From positions 124,001-188,000 of the forward strand of contig JAJEKV010000221.1 of NCBI GenBank assembly GCA_021234155.1: a stretch of 64,000 nt of DNA. The letters run 5' to 3'. Origin of the DNA: Isoetes taiwanensis. Lineage: Eukaryota > Streptophyta > Lycopodiopsida > Isoetales > Isoetaceae. A program made the position numbers and the translations under genes. Numbering within the stretch: position 1 is the first letter of the stretch; each line of letters opens with the position of its first letter. Shown one piece after another: positions 11,901-24,210 of the stretch. The notes under the pieces were generated by a model. The model saw nothing but the letters and a program-made list of their open reading frames with translations. It was not told the origin of the DNA and made no database searches.

Positions 11901-12218
11901 CTAATTTCACCTCGAAAACCCTCCATTATACGTACACCCTTTCTATTTTGGAGCATTATCAGATAGAAGCTTTAGATCCGTGACTTTAGATTTAGCTCCA
12001 CGAAAGTTTTTAACCATGGGTATTTAAAGCCAACAATATCGCAATTGGAGTCTTGCACCTTAGAACTTTATTTGAAATCAAACCAACATTTATATCAACA
12101 ATGTACTCTCATTTTCTAAGGATCTTTACCCCTTGCATATCAGGGTCTGGCCATCAGCTACCGCTAAGTGTAAAATATGGATCGAGTGTGAAGTATGGAA
12201 ACATTAAAGATACTCAAA

Positions 12219-12687
12219 AGGAAGGAAGGAAGGAAGGTACTTTTATCGTCCACGGAGACCAATCGGTCTATGGGACCCAATACAAAAACGCAGCAAGCGG
12301 ATTACTGCCCGGATTAAAAAACCCCCGCCCCGAAGGGTTTTCGAGGGAAAAACCGTGGCAGCAATCAGCCTGCTGACAAACTGTGCTAATCATATAAAAT
12401 GCAGAAACATCCCAATATATACAGTCATGCACCACCCCCGTAGTGCCTAGTCAGCGGACAGCCAGGCGGGGGCAAATGTGACCTCGCAGGTCCAGTACCT
12501 CCTGGATGTATGACCCCAGGGCCCGTACTGACGGTGTGTTCATCAGCAAATGCAAGGGCACGTCCGGCCGTACTAAGGGAGCGTATCTGGCCCGGATCTG
12601 ACTGAACACTGGGCAACTCTGGAAAGTGTGAGACTCATCCTCAATGGCACCCGTTTGACAGCACTGACAGAGCCTGTCCTGGCGGGG
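12219..12687 (-). pseudogene. LINE6 part b: ORF2 C-terminal zinc motif, 3' UTR and tail
   Basis: On the minus strand this piece opens with DRLCQCCQTGAIEDESH, the C-x2-C...H...C motif that ends ORF2 in the second LINE family of this window. It continues through a 3' UTR containing the CGAGGGAAAAACCGTGG box (plus strand mirror near 12,340) and ends in a (CCTT)n tail at 12,237-12,219. The same 3' end recurs as LINE5 at 59,895-60,300. Its upstream half is not on its 5' side; it is found at 17,841-21,250 on the opposite strand, where the protein breaks at GWIGVL exactly where this one begins. The split is explained by the 12,688-21,250 inversion. Confidence 0.8.
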
Positions 12688-15040
12688 TTAAGTTGAACAC
12701 AACTCTTCTAGACCACATTGACTTCATGATTAAGCTTCAAGAGGTGCTAGAGAGATACCCCAAACCTCCAGGCAGTTCTGGTTGGATGGATTGGTGGGTT
12801 AGGGTCTCCAAGGCTATCAAGAATTGGTTAAAAGAATGGGGAAAGGAAATACACTATCAAAAGATGGCGTACCTTAGAGATCTTAGGGACCTCCTCCCTC
12901 ATGCCTCCAGGGATCAAGAGGAGCACATTAGGAAAGAAATTGAGAAAGAGGAAATCAGGATTGCTAGAGGTTGGAAACTCAAATAAAAAAATCAGGGAAA
13001 TCAAAGAAGATGAGAGGTGCAGTTCCAAATTCTTCTTCATCAAAGCAAAGGGTAGGGCTAAGAAAAATCACATCTTTGAGATCATGGTGGGGAATGACTC
13101 TATCACCAAGGAAGAGGAAATTAAGAAGGCTGCAGCCATGCACTTTACCAACGTTATGGGCACCAATCAAGACTGCCAGCCAGGTATCATGAATAATTTT
13201 ATTAATCTTCAAGCAAAGATTAGTAATGAGCACAACAGAGATTTGGAGAAGTTTTTTAGTAATATCGAGCTCTACCAAAGAGTAAAGGATATGGAGAATG
13301 GCAAAACGCCCGGGCCTGATGGTCTGCCAGTCGAATTCTTCAAGAAAGCCTGGCCTATCTTGGGTGATAGCATCACGAGCTTAGCTAATGAGTTCAGAGA
13401 GAAGAAATGTCTTGATGCTAGAATCAACACGAGCCTCATTGCTCTCATTCCCAAGAATGACATGCCAAGTAATTTCTCAGATTACAGACCGATTTCTTTG
13501 TCCAATGTGGTCTACAAAATCATCTCTGGTACCATTGCAGCAAGACTCAAGCCAGTCCTTGAGAAAATTATCAGTTCATCCCAGTCAGCCTACCTGAGGG
13601 ATAGGTATATTCTTGATAATGTGGTAACAGCCATTTTAGGTCTGAATTGGGCCAAAGATTCTGGACAGGACATTGCTCTTATCAAGTTAGATATTACAAA
13701 GGCCTTTGATATGGTAAGTTGGAATTTTCTGCTCCAATGTTGTAGCGCCCTTGGTTTTTCTGATGAGGTAATAAATATCTTTTATGCAATTTTGAATAAC
13801 TCTCGTTCCTCAGTTCTAATTAATGGGGAGTGTAGCCGCTTCTTCCCCCCTGAGAAAGGGAGTGAAACAGGGCTGCCCCTTAGCCCCTTTTCTGTTCTTA
13901 ATTGTTATGGAGGCTCTTCATAGCAGACTTGAAGAGGCCAAGAATACTAACATGATCCAAGGGCTTTCGCTCCCTGGCAACAATATAATGGATCAAATTC
14001 TGAACGGGCATTTCGCTAATGATACATTCCTCATGGTCTCTATGGATGCAAATTCGATCATCAACACTCAAATAATTCTGGATCAATTCAGAGTAGCCTC
14101 TGGATGTAAGATCAATCGAACCAAATCAAAAGTGATGGCAAGAAATCAGGTAAAAGGAGTGCAAACAGCTGCTCTCCTTGACTGTAAGTATGACCCTCCC
14201 ACTTTTAGATCTACGATCCTTGGGATCCCTTTTGCCATTAAGAGCAGCCCCTCAGACATCTGGGATGGGATCATTGAGAAGTTTCAGAAAAAAAGTTGAT
14301 AGTCCCAATTCTAAGTATTTGTTTAAAAATGGAAGGGCTATCATAGCTAATTTTGTCATTTCTTCTTCTCACGTCTATAAATCTTCTGTTATTCTTGCTC
14401 CTAAGAAAGTTTCTTCCAAGCTTCAGGGTATCATCGGGAGGTTTATTTCTTCTGGCCAAAACAAAAGGTGCTGGACCCCCGTGTCCATGGAAGAGTGCTG
14501 CAAAAAAAAGATGGATGGTGGATTAGGTGTCATCAATATCGAGAAGCAGGGGATTGCCCTACAGCTAAATATTTTTATAAGGCTGCTTATGGGCTTATCA
14601 AGCATCCTATTTCTATTATCATCCAGCATTATATAGACAAGTGCCACCCCTTCGGGTGGAGGCAAATCAAAATGCACCCATGCTATTTATTTTCCTTTTA
14701 CCATCCCCAATTCTACTCCTGGCATTCTGAAGAAATGGATCAAGGCCTGTAATCAAGTTAGAAGTATGTATACCTGGAAGGAGGGCCTGTCAATGGACCA
14801 GACTATTTTTTGGAATCCGGCTATGATTACTAATAATGATAGTTTGTGCTTAGCCTGTCATTTTCCAGATCAAGTCAGAAAATGGAGCTCTAAAGGCATT
14901 GTTTACGTGCACAATATGTTTAACGATCAGGGGCTGATTCCCTTCGACAACTCTCTGTTAGCAGATGAAGGAGAAGATTGCAAGTTCCTGTATAACAATA
15001 TTTGTACCACTTTGACCTATGGTATTTGGTCCACTGATGG
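12688..15040 (+). pseudogene. LINE7 part b: plant L1 reverse transcriptase
   Basis: It encodes the stretch from just after the endonuclease to the end of the RT thumb. The piece starts at LNTTLLDHIDF and runs on through KTPGPDGLPVEFFKKAW, SDYRPISLSNVVYKIIS, SSQSAYLRDRYILDNV and KLDITKAFDMVSWNFL to RKGVKQGCPLAPFLF. The catalytic box reads FANDT (about 14,011-14,025) instead of FADDT, so the first catalytic aspartate is lost. Frameshifts lie near 13,850, 14,290 and 14,640. It stops at GATGG (15,036-15,040), the target duplication of LTR copy B. The upstream part is 21,251-24,210 (minus) and the downstream part is 4723-5475 (minus). This is a dead element. Confidence 0.9.
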
Positions 15041-17094
15041 TGTGACACACCCTGAACATATACGGCGCTCCGGACGTATACATACGGGGACTTCCCCCTC
15101 CCATGGCAACCAACTCGCCATGAGCAGGGCCCTCCGTCTAACTCGGACCATCTATAGAAAGATGCCTGGTGAAGGACACGAAGGTGTCATTCGGCCCACG
15201 CCTTCAATGGGACTCTTATATCGCGGAAGCGTGCATACAAGGTTAGCATACAACATAATCATATAATAAATAACCACCACGAAGGGTGGCACATCCATCC
15301 AACTGATGATAACAGAGAAGATGCATTTAATACTAGAGACAACATCCCAAAACCCATGGTTCTACCTCAGTTCATACTCCAATGAGGTTCGACTGACGGC
15401 TAGGTCTCAGAAGATCAGCAGACCGAATCTTGGCATGGCGTTGGCTGCAGGGAAAAATTTAAGGAACTTTTATATTCAAAGTGGTGAAATAGACTTGGCT
15501 AACCTATGCCAAAAGTCGAGGTGAAAGCTTCTAATGTTTAGCTAAATTTTCCAAATTTTGCCACCTATACTTTCTTACGTTTGGCTAAACATTTATTTTG
15601 GAAAAAAAAAATCTTCTATCTTTTGACTATTTTGTGCTAATTCAAAACCTAAATATTAACTAACCATAATAAATATAAAGGCTATAGGATAATTTGGTTA
15701 AAGTACATTAAAATTTGACGTAAAAGCTTCTAAGTTTTGGCTAAACTTTCCAAATTTTGGCAGTTACACTTTCTTGTGATTAGCTAAAGTCGGACGAAAT
15801 GGAGGTGAGGCGTGAAATAGACTTGGCTAAAATTTTAGTTTTTTTAGCACAAAAAGGGCCATAGTTTAGCCAATTTTTTTCCAAACAAAGCCAAAATTTT
15901 GCCATTTAGCTAAGTTTAGCCACTAATTTTTTCCATGGTTGGCTGGCATAGAACATCGGCTAGGGTTGTCCACTCCACCCGCCCCTCCTGTGCACACTTT
16001 GCAGGTGAGCTGGATCAAGCTATGGCGTCATTGTAGCCTTCCGGAGACGCAATCCCAAGGCATCACCCTTCGGGACTACTCCGGGTTACATCTCCCCGGT
16101 CCGATGAGGCAGGTCAGGGAAGTGTCCCTTCCCAGAGTCGCAGTGATTCCATGGGTGAGCTAGAGAATACGTGCCGCATCAGCGACCCCCGCATCCGTAC
16201 CTGACCTACTCCCCTAAATCTACTCAAAGTACAGGATGATCACACCACTGTACCCAGGGAATGTCAGACCCATACCCGGCCTAGTTCACTGGCCGGCTAT
16301 TAGGCCTAGCTCACTGAAGGAGTCCCCGTAGCCTTTTATGCTCAGGCGAGACCCCACCCCACACTTCATCACTACGGCTCCTTATCTGATGCTTCAATCA
16401 AGCCATAGGTTCCACAGCTTGGTGGGATCTTGTGCACAGGCCGCAATACTACGGGAGCTACTAGGAGCATACTAATGAACATAGGTTACAGAGGTCTCTA
16501 CCCCCCTTGATCCCTGCTTTCTGGAAGAACTAACAGAGATACTACCAAAGATACATCCATCCATCCATCACAGAGCATAATCAATAGTTGAGAACAGTTC
16601 TATCACACAAGGGTTAATCATCATCAGAGACAAGCAAAGAAGCCTGAAAGAGGCGCTAGCCTACTAGGATCACAACTAAGCTAACTATGTACTAACCAGA
16701 ACCATAGCTAGCTCCACTATCCCTCTGGTTCGCCATCCTTCTGGCTGGAACAGAGTCGAACAGCATCTCAGGGTTGGGCAACATCTCTTCCTCCATCTCC
16801 AATTGCCCCAAATCGAATTGGGGCAAATTGGGGTGCAACCCCCAATTTGGGTGTCCCAAAATGGAAACCCTGCCTTGCCCAATCGATTTGGGCCAGGTGG
16901 CATGCTAATTATTATCTACTTTAATAATTAAACCCCTTTAATTATTAGGTTAAGCCCTAAATTCGAATTAGGGTTTTAGGTTAGGTTTCCACTTTAATAA
17001 TGAATTATTAACATAGCTAACCTTATTAATTATTCATAATGACGTGTCATGTATTTATACTCAAAAAAGGTGTATAAATATGTGGAACGTCACA
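15041..17094 (-). mobile_element. LTR copy B (3' LTR of the same element, inverted)
   Basis: It is a reverse-oriented copy of 5476-7043. It ends TGTCACA (seen as TGTGACA at 15,041) next to the target copy GATGG, and begins TGTGACG at 17,094 next to a polypurine tract. Without the 490-bp MITE and its 8-bp duplication it is about 1556 bp against 1568 bp for copy A. CCATC beside A and GATGG beside B are reverse complements, which shows that A and B belong to one insertion whose halves now point in opposite directions. Single-base differences from copy A are frequent but modest, so the insertion is neither very recent nor ancient. Confidence 0.9.
15448..15937. mobile_element. hAT-type MITE inserted in LTR copy B
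   Basis: Absent from LTR copy A, this 490-bp insert is bounded by an 8-bp target duplication GTTGGCTG (15,440-15,447 and 15,938-15,945). Its ends are CAGGGAAAAATT and the reverse complement of CATGGAAAAAATT. Eight-base duplications and CA-GG ends are typical of the hAT superfamily. It is AT-rich, has no coding capacity, and contains an internal imperfect direct repeat (AAAGCTTCTAA...CCAAATTTTG near 15,523 and 15,722). Confidence 0.9.
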
Positions 17095-17105
17095 TTCTCC
17101 CCACC
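17095..17105 (-). other. Polypurine tract before LTR copy B
   Basis: GGTGGGGAGAA on the minus strand directly precedes the TGTGACG start of copy B, as a plus-strand primer should. Upstream (17,106-17,135 on the minus strand) a short frame reads DAKDSIIFKVGRM then stop, similar to the GGRM-type end of many gypsy polyproteins. Confidence 0.85.
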
Positions 17106-17840
17106 TTAAAAATGATGCTGTCCTTAGCATCAAGACTGCTCTTGTTGTTAAAGAGATAGCGTGAGATTATAAGTCACACAGACTTTGCCATGTTCAAAGT
17201 GATTAAGTTTGAAATGACTTGTAATGTGCAATTTATAACTGGAATATAAAAGGTAGAGGTATAGATCAGACATGACCATCGTTTAGGACTGTCATTAATC
17301 AACAGTCAAGGTTTGTGAAAGTCTCACTATTTCATTCGTGGTGATGAGTTCAGAGTTTATCTTATTTAGAAAATATTCTTTCTATACCCACGGGTAAGTG
17401 ATTATATATTATGGACAAGTATAGAATAAGCAACGTCTATTTGTTCTTTTAATATAATACAGACTTATTTAATCACGCACTGTTTAGTAAAAAGTCATTC
17501 TAATCATATTAACTTCCGTGTAAATGTCTATTGTATTCTCCCTTCACTTTACAATTTATTTTATTACAGCCAGCCCTAATTAAATTTTGTATCAAAATTT
17601 TGTTTTCCTATTTTGTTTTTAACAACGCGTAGTGTTTTACATGCCCCTCACATTTATAGTTACCGTTTACTAGAATTATATATTGTACTGTATTTGCCAG
17701 TTTTACATATATACTTTAATATTAATTATAGACAAACGTTCTTCATCATTTATTATTCATAACCTTGTTATAACATTATCTAAGCCTCATTATTCCCTTA
17801 GGAGTTTGTGTAAGACATATATGATTATCTCCTATTATTA
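17106..17840 (-). mobile_element. Internal region of the LTR element (3' part)
   Basis: AT-rich, no recognisable coding domain apart from the possible polyprotein end beside the polypurine tract. After correction for the inversion it would continue from the 7058-12,218 segment across LINE6. Confidence 0.5.
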
Positions 17841-20800
17841 GATTTGACTATGACTTACCGGGACCTCACACCCGCGGTAACAGAGGCACGCAGACAGGGG
17901 AGCTTGTCGTGGTCGAGGCATTCGCCAACGGGGGGTGCCGCAGATTGGTTCGAGGGGATGCACATTTTCCCGACAGCTCAAGCATGCCGCAACCCGCCCA
18001 ACCCAACCATACAAGACGCTGCCCTCGCTTCGCTTCTACTACCACGCCCCCTTCTCCCGCTCCTACTCCCGCTCCCTACTCCCCGCCTCCCTCAAGGCCC
18101 ACCTCTCACCCACATCTTTGCCCGGGGCTCCATCTACTTCTCACTCGGCCCCGCTTCCCGCCCTCCCGGCATTTCGGTGCCGCGATACCATCCCGGGCCG
18201 ACGAATAGGAATTGTGCCTCCGAGTGGTCTCATGGAATTGTCGAGGCTTCCCTTGGCGTAAGGGGGCAAATCGAACTCGTGGGCGGCGGTATGGATCTCA
18301 TCTTCCTCATGGAGACATGGGAGCATGCCGGGCCAAAGCAATTTTATTGCCGGGTTACCAACATTTCTCGGTCTTCAATACTTGTACAGACAGCGGGTCA
18401 TGGGGAGTGGTTTGCTACTACCGGACAACCTTGGCACATCTTGCTACCCTCCGTAAGAATGACAGACACAACCTGTACTTCCGGTTCGTGGTGCATAATA
18501 CCAAAGGGCAACCCCTCTTTTCCGTCGCCGCTATTTCCCTCACGCATAAAGACCTTCTATCGCAGCCTACCCCGATGCGGGATAGGATGGACCCGTATGT
18601 CGATCTATATGATGACATACTGCCAAAGATCGCTATTTGGGTAGGGTCGCCCTTCTTGGAGATTTCAATGCACCTGACATGTGAGTAGAGCAGCCCATGC
18701 GACTTTGACCCTCGGGCCGACGATGTCCCCGCGAGCTACCGCAGAAGTAGCCCGCCACGTGGTCGGATGACAGCGTGTCTTTTCGCCAAGTGCATTGCTC
18801 CTCGCTATGTGGCATTTTTGACTTGATAATTTGCAATGGCCTTTCACAAAGGGGCTCGATTCTCGCAAGTGCACATGCAGATTGTGACAATCGGGGGAGG
18901 GTCTAGTGTGGTGGACTATGTGCTTGTAGTTAGCAAGATATGCATCTCATCGGGCCGTTCCTCGGGTGGGCATTGCATACGGGATGAGGAGGTCGACTTC
19001 GGATCACCTCCCACTTTATTTGGACCTGGTTTGGCGAGCGCCGTAACCCCCACTATGCCAGCCGCCCGTCCTGAGATTCGAGCCGTTATTATGAGTGTGC
19101 GGAGGACTACTGTAGAGATGCTCATGGATGCCCCTCCCGCATTCCAGACCTCCACACTAGAGCAAAAGGCATTGCACTTCACCGACTTCGCCATTACGGG
19201 ATCGTAGGGACAGTGCTTTGCACCCAGCGTCGCCGCTCGGGGTCAGCAACATTTCAGCGTAACCCGATGGTTTGATGCGATCAGAAGAACGCAGCTCGGG
19301 CCACATTCGGGATCCAGTACCGCGCTGTGCCACCACGCGATGCGTGCCCATCCGAAGGACACAAAGAGGCGGTACCTTGCCAAGCATCGTGGGGAGATTT
19401 CTGGCCGGCTGGACACTCATCCCCGAACCTTTTTGGTGCAAGAGTGCTTCAAGGCCGCCCCAAACCCTCTGAGGGACATCACACCCGGGCGATTGGGAAT
19501 GCGACTTGCAGCAGCTCTATGACCCGCCAGGACGCGTGCGCCATACCCCCACCCGGGATGGCCCCATTGGTTCTCGTGGGCGAGGATGTTGAGGAGGGCC
19601 TGCAACGGCTAGCTAATGGGAAGGCAACACCATGGTGTATGCGTGGCGAAGTTACTCAAGTGGGGTGGCGTACTTGTGCGGTCCTCACTACCTGTTCAAC
19701 AGAAAGCATTGCAGAGGGTTTCCCCGACAATGGACCACGCTGTGGTTGTTCCCATTCACAAAGGCGGGCGACCCACCTTTGTCCGCCAATTACGGGACGA
19801 TCATGGTGATTCAAAGATTTGCCAAACCGCTGGTCGGCATTCTCGGCAGCTTGACCCGGCTGGCTGAGGCGCTGGATGTGCGAACCCTCACACAGCGAAG
19901 CTTTCGGCCCGCCACTCAACCATTGACCATATCTTTACGCTGGCTGGGTGACCGATTGAAGACAAACGGAATCATCGGCCGGACTTGTATTGTCGCTGTG
20001 GACTTCGCAAGGCTTTGATACGGTCCCCTGAAAAGTGTGGCTAGATCGGCCAATCGGGCTCCGTTACTGTAAGTAATGCCATATACAGGTTGTATGAGAG
20101 TTGTTTTGGCAGGATGCAGCCGACGGGCCAAGCATTCACCAAGGGGTATCGGGTCCCGGCAGGGTGACCCCCTCTCGCCAACACTTTTTGGCCTCTACAT
20201 TGATCGCTTAGAGCCCCGGGCTTACCGAAAGCATGGGGATGGCATACGCCTTTTGCACCAGGTCATCCGCCACCATCTATGCGACGATGTTGGCCTCGGC
20301 TGCCCACACCCCTGTGCTATGCGCCTCACCGGATGCCCTAGACACATTTTGTCGCTACATGCGACATGCGCGTGAATCTGGCCAAGACCAGGGTGGTTCT
20401 CATATCCTCTTCACGCCACCCCATGCCTCCTGCACTCACATATCGGGGACAGCCTGTGGACGTCACGCCCACCTACAAGTACCTAGGGGTGGAGTTCCCC
20501 TCCTCACTGGGCTTTGGGAGGCGTCTATCCGCTGCGGGTGACAAAGTAGGCCGAAAGCGCTTTATGCCATGCGTAATGTCAGCTACCAAAAGAAGCTATA
20601 TGATTGGGGCCATCATCACATCTGTTCGGGCACCTGGTCGGTCGCCCTCGCCCTTCAGACGGGTCGAGGTTTGGGGCCCAAATCGTCTCTTTGGCGCACC
20701 TGGAATGACTTGGAGCAGGTGTGTAAGGCATTTTTGGCACGCACTTGGGTGAAACCTTCAGTCCCCTATCGATTCCGCCGCGCAGGAAATCGGATTCTTG

Positions 20801-21250
20801 CCGCTTCATGGGCCCTTGATAGACACATCGCCTATTTTCAGAAAGTGGTTACTATGGGTGATGCTCGGCTCCCGCGACTGGCTTACACTGCGGGCCATGA
20901 GTCCAGCAAAGCCGCTTAGGGCTGTTGGAGGGGTAAGAGAGATCGCTGGTTCGCCAGATGGAACGCAAGTGTGAGCACAGTGATGCGCATACCGGGGCGC
21001 GACGGGCCGATCGCGGATGTACCGCTGCGGAGTACCTAGATGCTTGTTTCCTTGGCAAGCTCTGGGACCCCATTGCTCTAGAGCAGGTCAAAATGGCCCA
21101 TTACAAGGAGCACATCAACCCCGTGTTAGCCCGGGGCCCACCGGCTCTACCCGCGCTCCCAACCGCCCCCAAAAAAGCAGACTCATTGCCTCCATTACCG
21201 ACAGTGCCCACCATCTTCATCGAGGCGAGGCGGGGTGGATTGGGGTCCTG
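17841..21250 (+). pseudogene. LINE6 part a: decayed ORF1 end, endonuclease and RT
   Basis: A GC-rich island in AT-rich surroundings. It begins with an ORF1 end (TPAVTEARRQG), then from 18,212 the endonuclease start CLRVVSWNCRGF. RT marks are VVVPIHKGG near 19,750, SRQGDPLSPTLFGLYIDRLE near 20,155-20,215, and a catalytic YADD box near 20,278 that is broken by a one-base loss, so that the aspartates appear only in another frame (CDDVGLG). VNLAKTRVVLISSS and YKYLGVEFPSS follow. At least eight frame changes are visible. It ends at GWIGVL, and the missing C-terminus lies at 12,687-12,219 on the other strand. It is the second LINE family (no zf-RVT tail). Confidence 0.85.
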
Positions 21251-24210
21251 CTCTGATCTTGAGTCGAGATTATGATCTTCTGAGGGAAGTGATCGGAGAG
21301 GGTATACCCTTTCATATTCTCCACTCTATTGCTATTATTCCACAGATTCTCTGAAAGGTAGAATCTATCATGTAACACCAAATAGGATCCACCCTCTTGT
21401 CTCTCCAACTGAAATCATTAGGCTTAGTTCTAGCCAACACAAGATGATGGGACTGTATAAGGTTATTCCAAATGTTTCTCTCCTGAGGCAACAGGGGCTT
21501 GAAATTCTTCTTTCTCATATATTCATTGGTAACTATGTTCATGTCACCTCCCATTATACAGTCATCATAATCTATATTATCTAAGCTATTCCTGACTTTA
21601 GTCCAAACCTTAATTCTGTCCCCTGGATTGTTGTAAGCATAATAAGGGCTAATCTCACTTTTTTCATGCTACAACACGAACCGCCATCCGCCTCTCGCCA
21701 CCGACCATGTAGGGATCAGTTAAGTTAAGGTTATCTCTCCAAATAATGGCAATTCCTGCAGAAGAATCTTTAGGCGGAATAGACCATAAGCTGTAACCAC
21801 TAGAAAGAGTTTTTTATAATAGATTCATGATAAATGTCATGAATCTTATGCTCTTGTAAGAAAAGAATATCGAGATTAAGAGAAAGAATGCAAACCTTCA
21901 ACCGCTCCCTCTTGATGATACTATTGATCCCCTGGAGATTCCAGGTAATGCAACTCAAGGATCTATCCATTAGTATTTATACTTACCTGTTACCATTCCA
22001 GCCTGAATGGTATTTCTCCTTGGATTGATTCGGCTAGGTCCTGGATAGAGTTTCTTCTTGCCCCTCCCTTTTTTCTTGGTAACCATTTGCCAATCCTGTT
22101 CTTTGTCATTTAAGACTTCTTCAATTCTATGGTCCGTTTCCCATTCCCTGTCCTTCATAAAATTATCAGATATATTCTCGGGAATCACCAAGGTAAACTG
22201 CCCTGTATCATTTTTAACAAAGAAATTCACATTATTCAAAGTTAAGACAAGATTCTGATCCATATGCATGCTAGTGCATGTCCGGATGGGATTGAGAATC
22301 ATGGTCTCTTGGTACGGCTCAGTCTCCTTCCTAGTACTAGAATCGCCTTTTTCATGGATTTTCGGAATCCAAGTCTGTCTGGTCTGTTCCTTCTGAGGAA
22401 TGTCCTTGCCTTTCCCAGAGGCCTCCCCCGGAGTCATCACTGGCATCTTAGAATAGTTGATCTTGAGGCCCATGAAGTTGTCAGAGCCAGTCTTCACCAT
22501 AATCTCCCTTCTCCAATTAGAATTAACTGCCTTAGAAATGCAGATAGAAGGATAGTTCGTCTGAGGAATGTTGATGTCAATAGTATCCCCTAATTCCTCT
22601 GATATGGCTTTGAGGTGAGAATTGATCCAAAAAGCCGGAGGGAGATTAGGGAAGGAGACCCAAGTAGTGATGAAAATATGATCAGGCTTATTAGGAACAT
22701 AATTGGGGCTCCACTTCATAATATAGAAGGGCTGGTAGTTGATTTGATCCACCTTCCTTTTTAGAATCTGATCCACACACATCTCGTCCCGCAGACTATT
22801 TGGAAGGTTCTATTATCCATCTTAAGAATAGACATGATTGGGATGTTTTGAGCTTTAGTAACCCACAGCTTGACATCACTGATAGGCAGACACTTTCTGG
22901 GAGAAATTGTCAGAGGCCGAAGGATCAAAGATGGAATGAAGGTCAATAAAATCTTTTTTCGGCCCCTTTTCCTGACAGATGTTCCTGTGCTTGTCCTTAG
23001 AAAACTCCAAAGAATCATTTTTAATAAAGCATTTTTGTAAGAAACAGGGGAGGTCAGACCTTTTGTCGAGTCGCTTTTGCCCATAACTGGAATTCTGTTG
23101 CGGATTTTGAGGTCCCCCACCTTGGTGTTCGTGTTATGGAGCATGTTTTCTTTGATTACCTTGCAGTTCTGGCACCCACATGTCTCAATCCCTGCAGGAT
23201 TAAAAAACCCGTTGCTGTCTCTGATAATACATTCCTTGAGCCCCCCTTTTTTCAGCTTGAGTTGGTAGGTCTCAAAAGAAGTGGTGATTTCTTCCAAGAA
23301 CTTTGTTGTGTTTTTTGGGAGAGAGGCTTTGAACTGACGCCTGTGCCGCTGTCGAGTCTAACTGCTATCATCTTTGCCTTACTGAGCAGCTCATCCATTG
23401 ATCTCCTAAAAATGTTGTTTTTTAAACTGCAACAATCATCTTCTGTATGCCCTTGTTTAACCGTGATCAACTTGTATAGAGAGTGATCCATAGCCTGAGC
23501 GATTTCCAGCATATTCCACACCTAATCTCTATCGCTCGCCCTTCCCTCGGAGTAATCCTTTTCAAGATCCAAATATTTTTCCATTCCGGCCACAACTCGG
23601 CTCTCTTCTTGCACTCCCATACATACAGCGGCAGCTTTCTGTTGATCTTTGATAATGTTGAAGGCAATATAAATTTCCTTAAGGTTTTTCCAAGTCTCAT
23701 TCTTCCTATCCTCCATTCTAAAGATTTGCGTCCATTCATCATCCTCCAGTCTTGCCTGAACTCCTTGTTTTGATCTCACAGAACTGTTGTTTCCGACCCT
23801 GCTTTCCATCTTTTTTCTGCTAATTGGCAACGGTAAACCTCCACACCAAGATACCTAGATCCTCGAAGCTCTCTGCTGGCTGCAAATCGAAGAATAAAGC
23901 CCACCGGGCTAGAGGTTCTGCTCCAAAATCGAGAGGGACGCTAAGATGAAAAAGATTTCTGGGGAAACGATTTCCCAGAGTCAAATACCCAGTGTTATGA
24001 GCAGAGATCCTGAGGGATCCTACTATGTCAAAGCACAAAATACTAAGAAATGACTGCCCACTGACGTCCTACTGAATCCTATCCTAGATAGATTGTTGTA
24101 CGCTAAGCTAAGAAAAATCTGAATGGCAGTGACTGTCACATCATGGTCCTCTGGGATCTGAGGAAGCCCAAGACTCTGGAGAATATCCTCTAACAGGGAC
24201 TCATCCATCG
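21251..24210 (-). pseudogene. LINE7 part a: DUF4283-like ORF1 and endonuclease
   Basis: Minus-strand frames run from MDESLLEDILQSLGLP (24,208) through an ORF1 region (23,830-21,970), whose 270-codon final frame contains a DUF4283-like segment (FITTWVSFPNLPPAFWINSH, then NSNWRREIMVKTGSDNFMGL) and a basic end (KKKGRGKKKLYPG). The endonuclease follows at about 21,960-21,251: ITWNLQGINS, LFLQEHK, GGDMNIVTNEY and the SDHFP box at the end. Several frameshifts and stops are present. It stops at 21,251, and the next part of the protein is at 12,688 on the plus strand. This ORF1 type is typical of plant L1 elements. Confidence 0.8.

Larger units (their letters stand above)
7058..12218 (+). mobile_element. 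Internal region of the LTR element (5' part), no coding domain seen
   Basis: About 5.2 kb lie between the primer site and the 3' end of LINE6. I see no gag, protease, reverse transcriptase or integrase motif on either strand and no long ORF; open frames are short and compositionally ordinary. Either the internal domain is fully decayed or this is a large non-coding derivative of the LARD type. It contains two tRNA-like units near 7.5 kb, a TATTC microsatellite at 8688 and one further tRNA-like unit. Some of the 9-12 kb part may be another unrecognised insertion. Confidence 0.45.

Noticed and set aside
15041-17094. Reading LTR copy B as an independent solo LTR
   Set aside because: A solo LTR would have the same target duplication on both sides; instead B has GATGG on one side and a polypurine tract on the other, and its partner duplication is beside copy A.
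21017-21408. Short ORFs running over the 21,250 junction
   Set aside because: They are chance reading across an inversion breakpoint between two LINE pieces.
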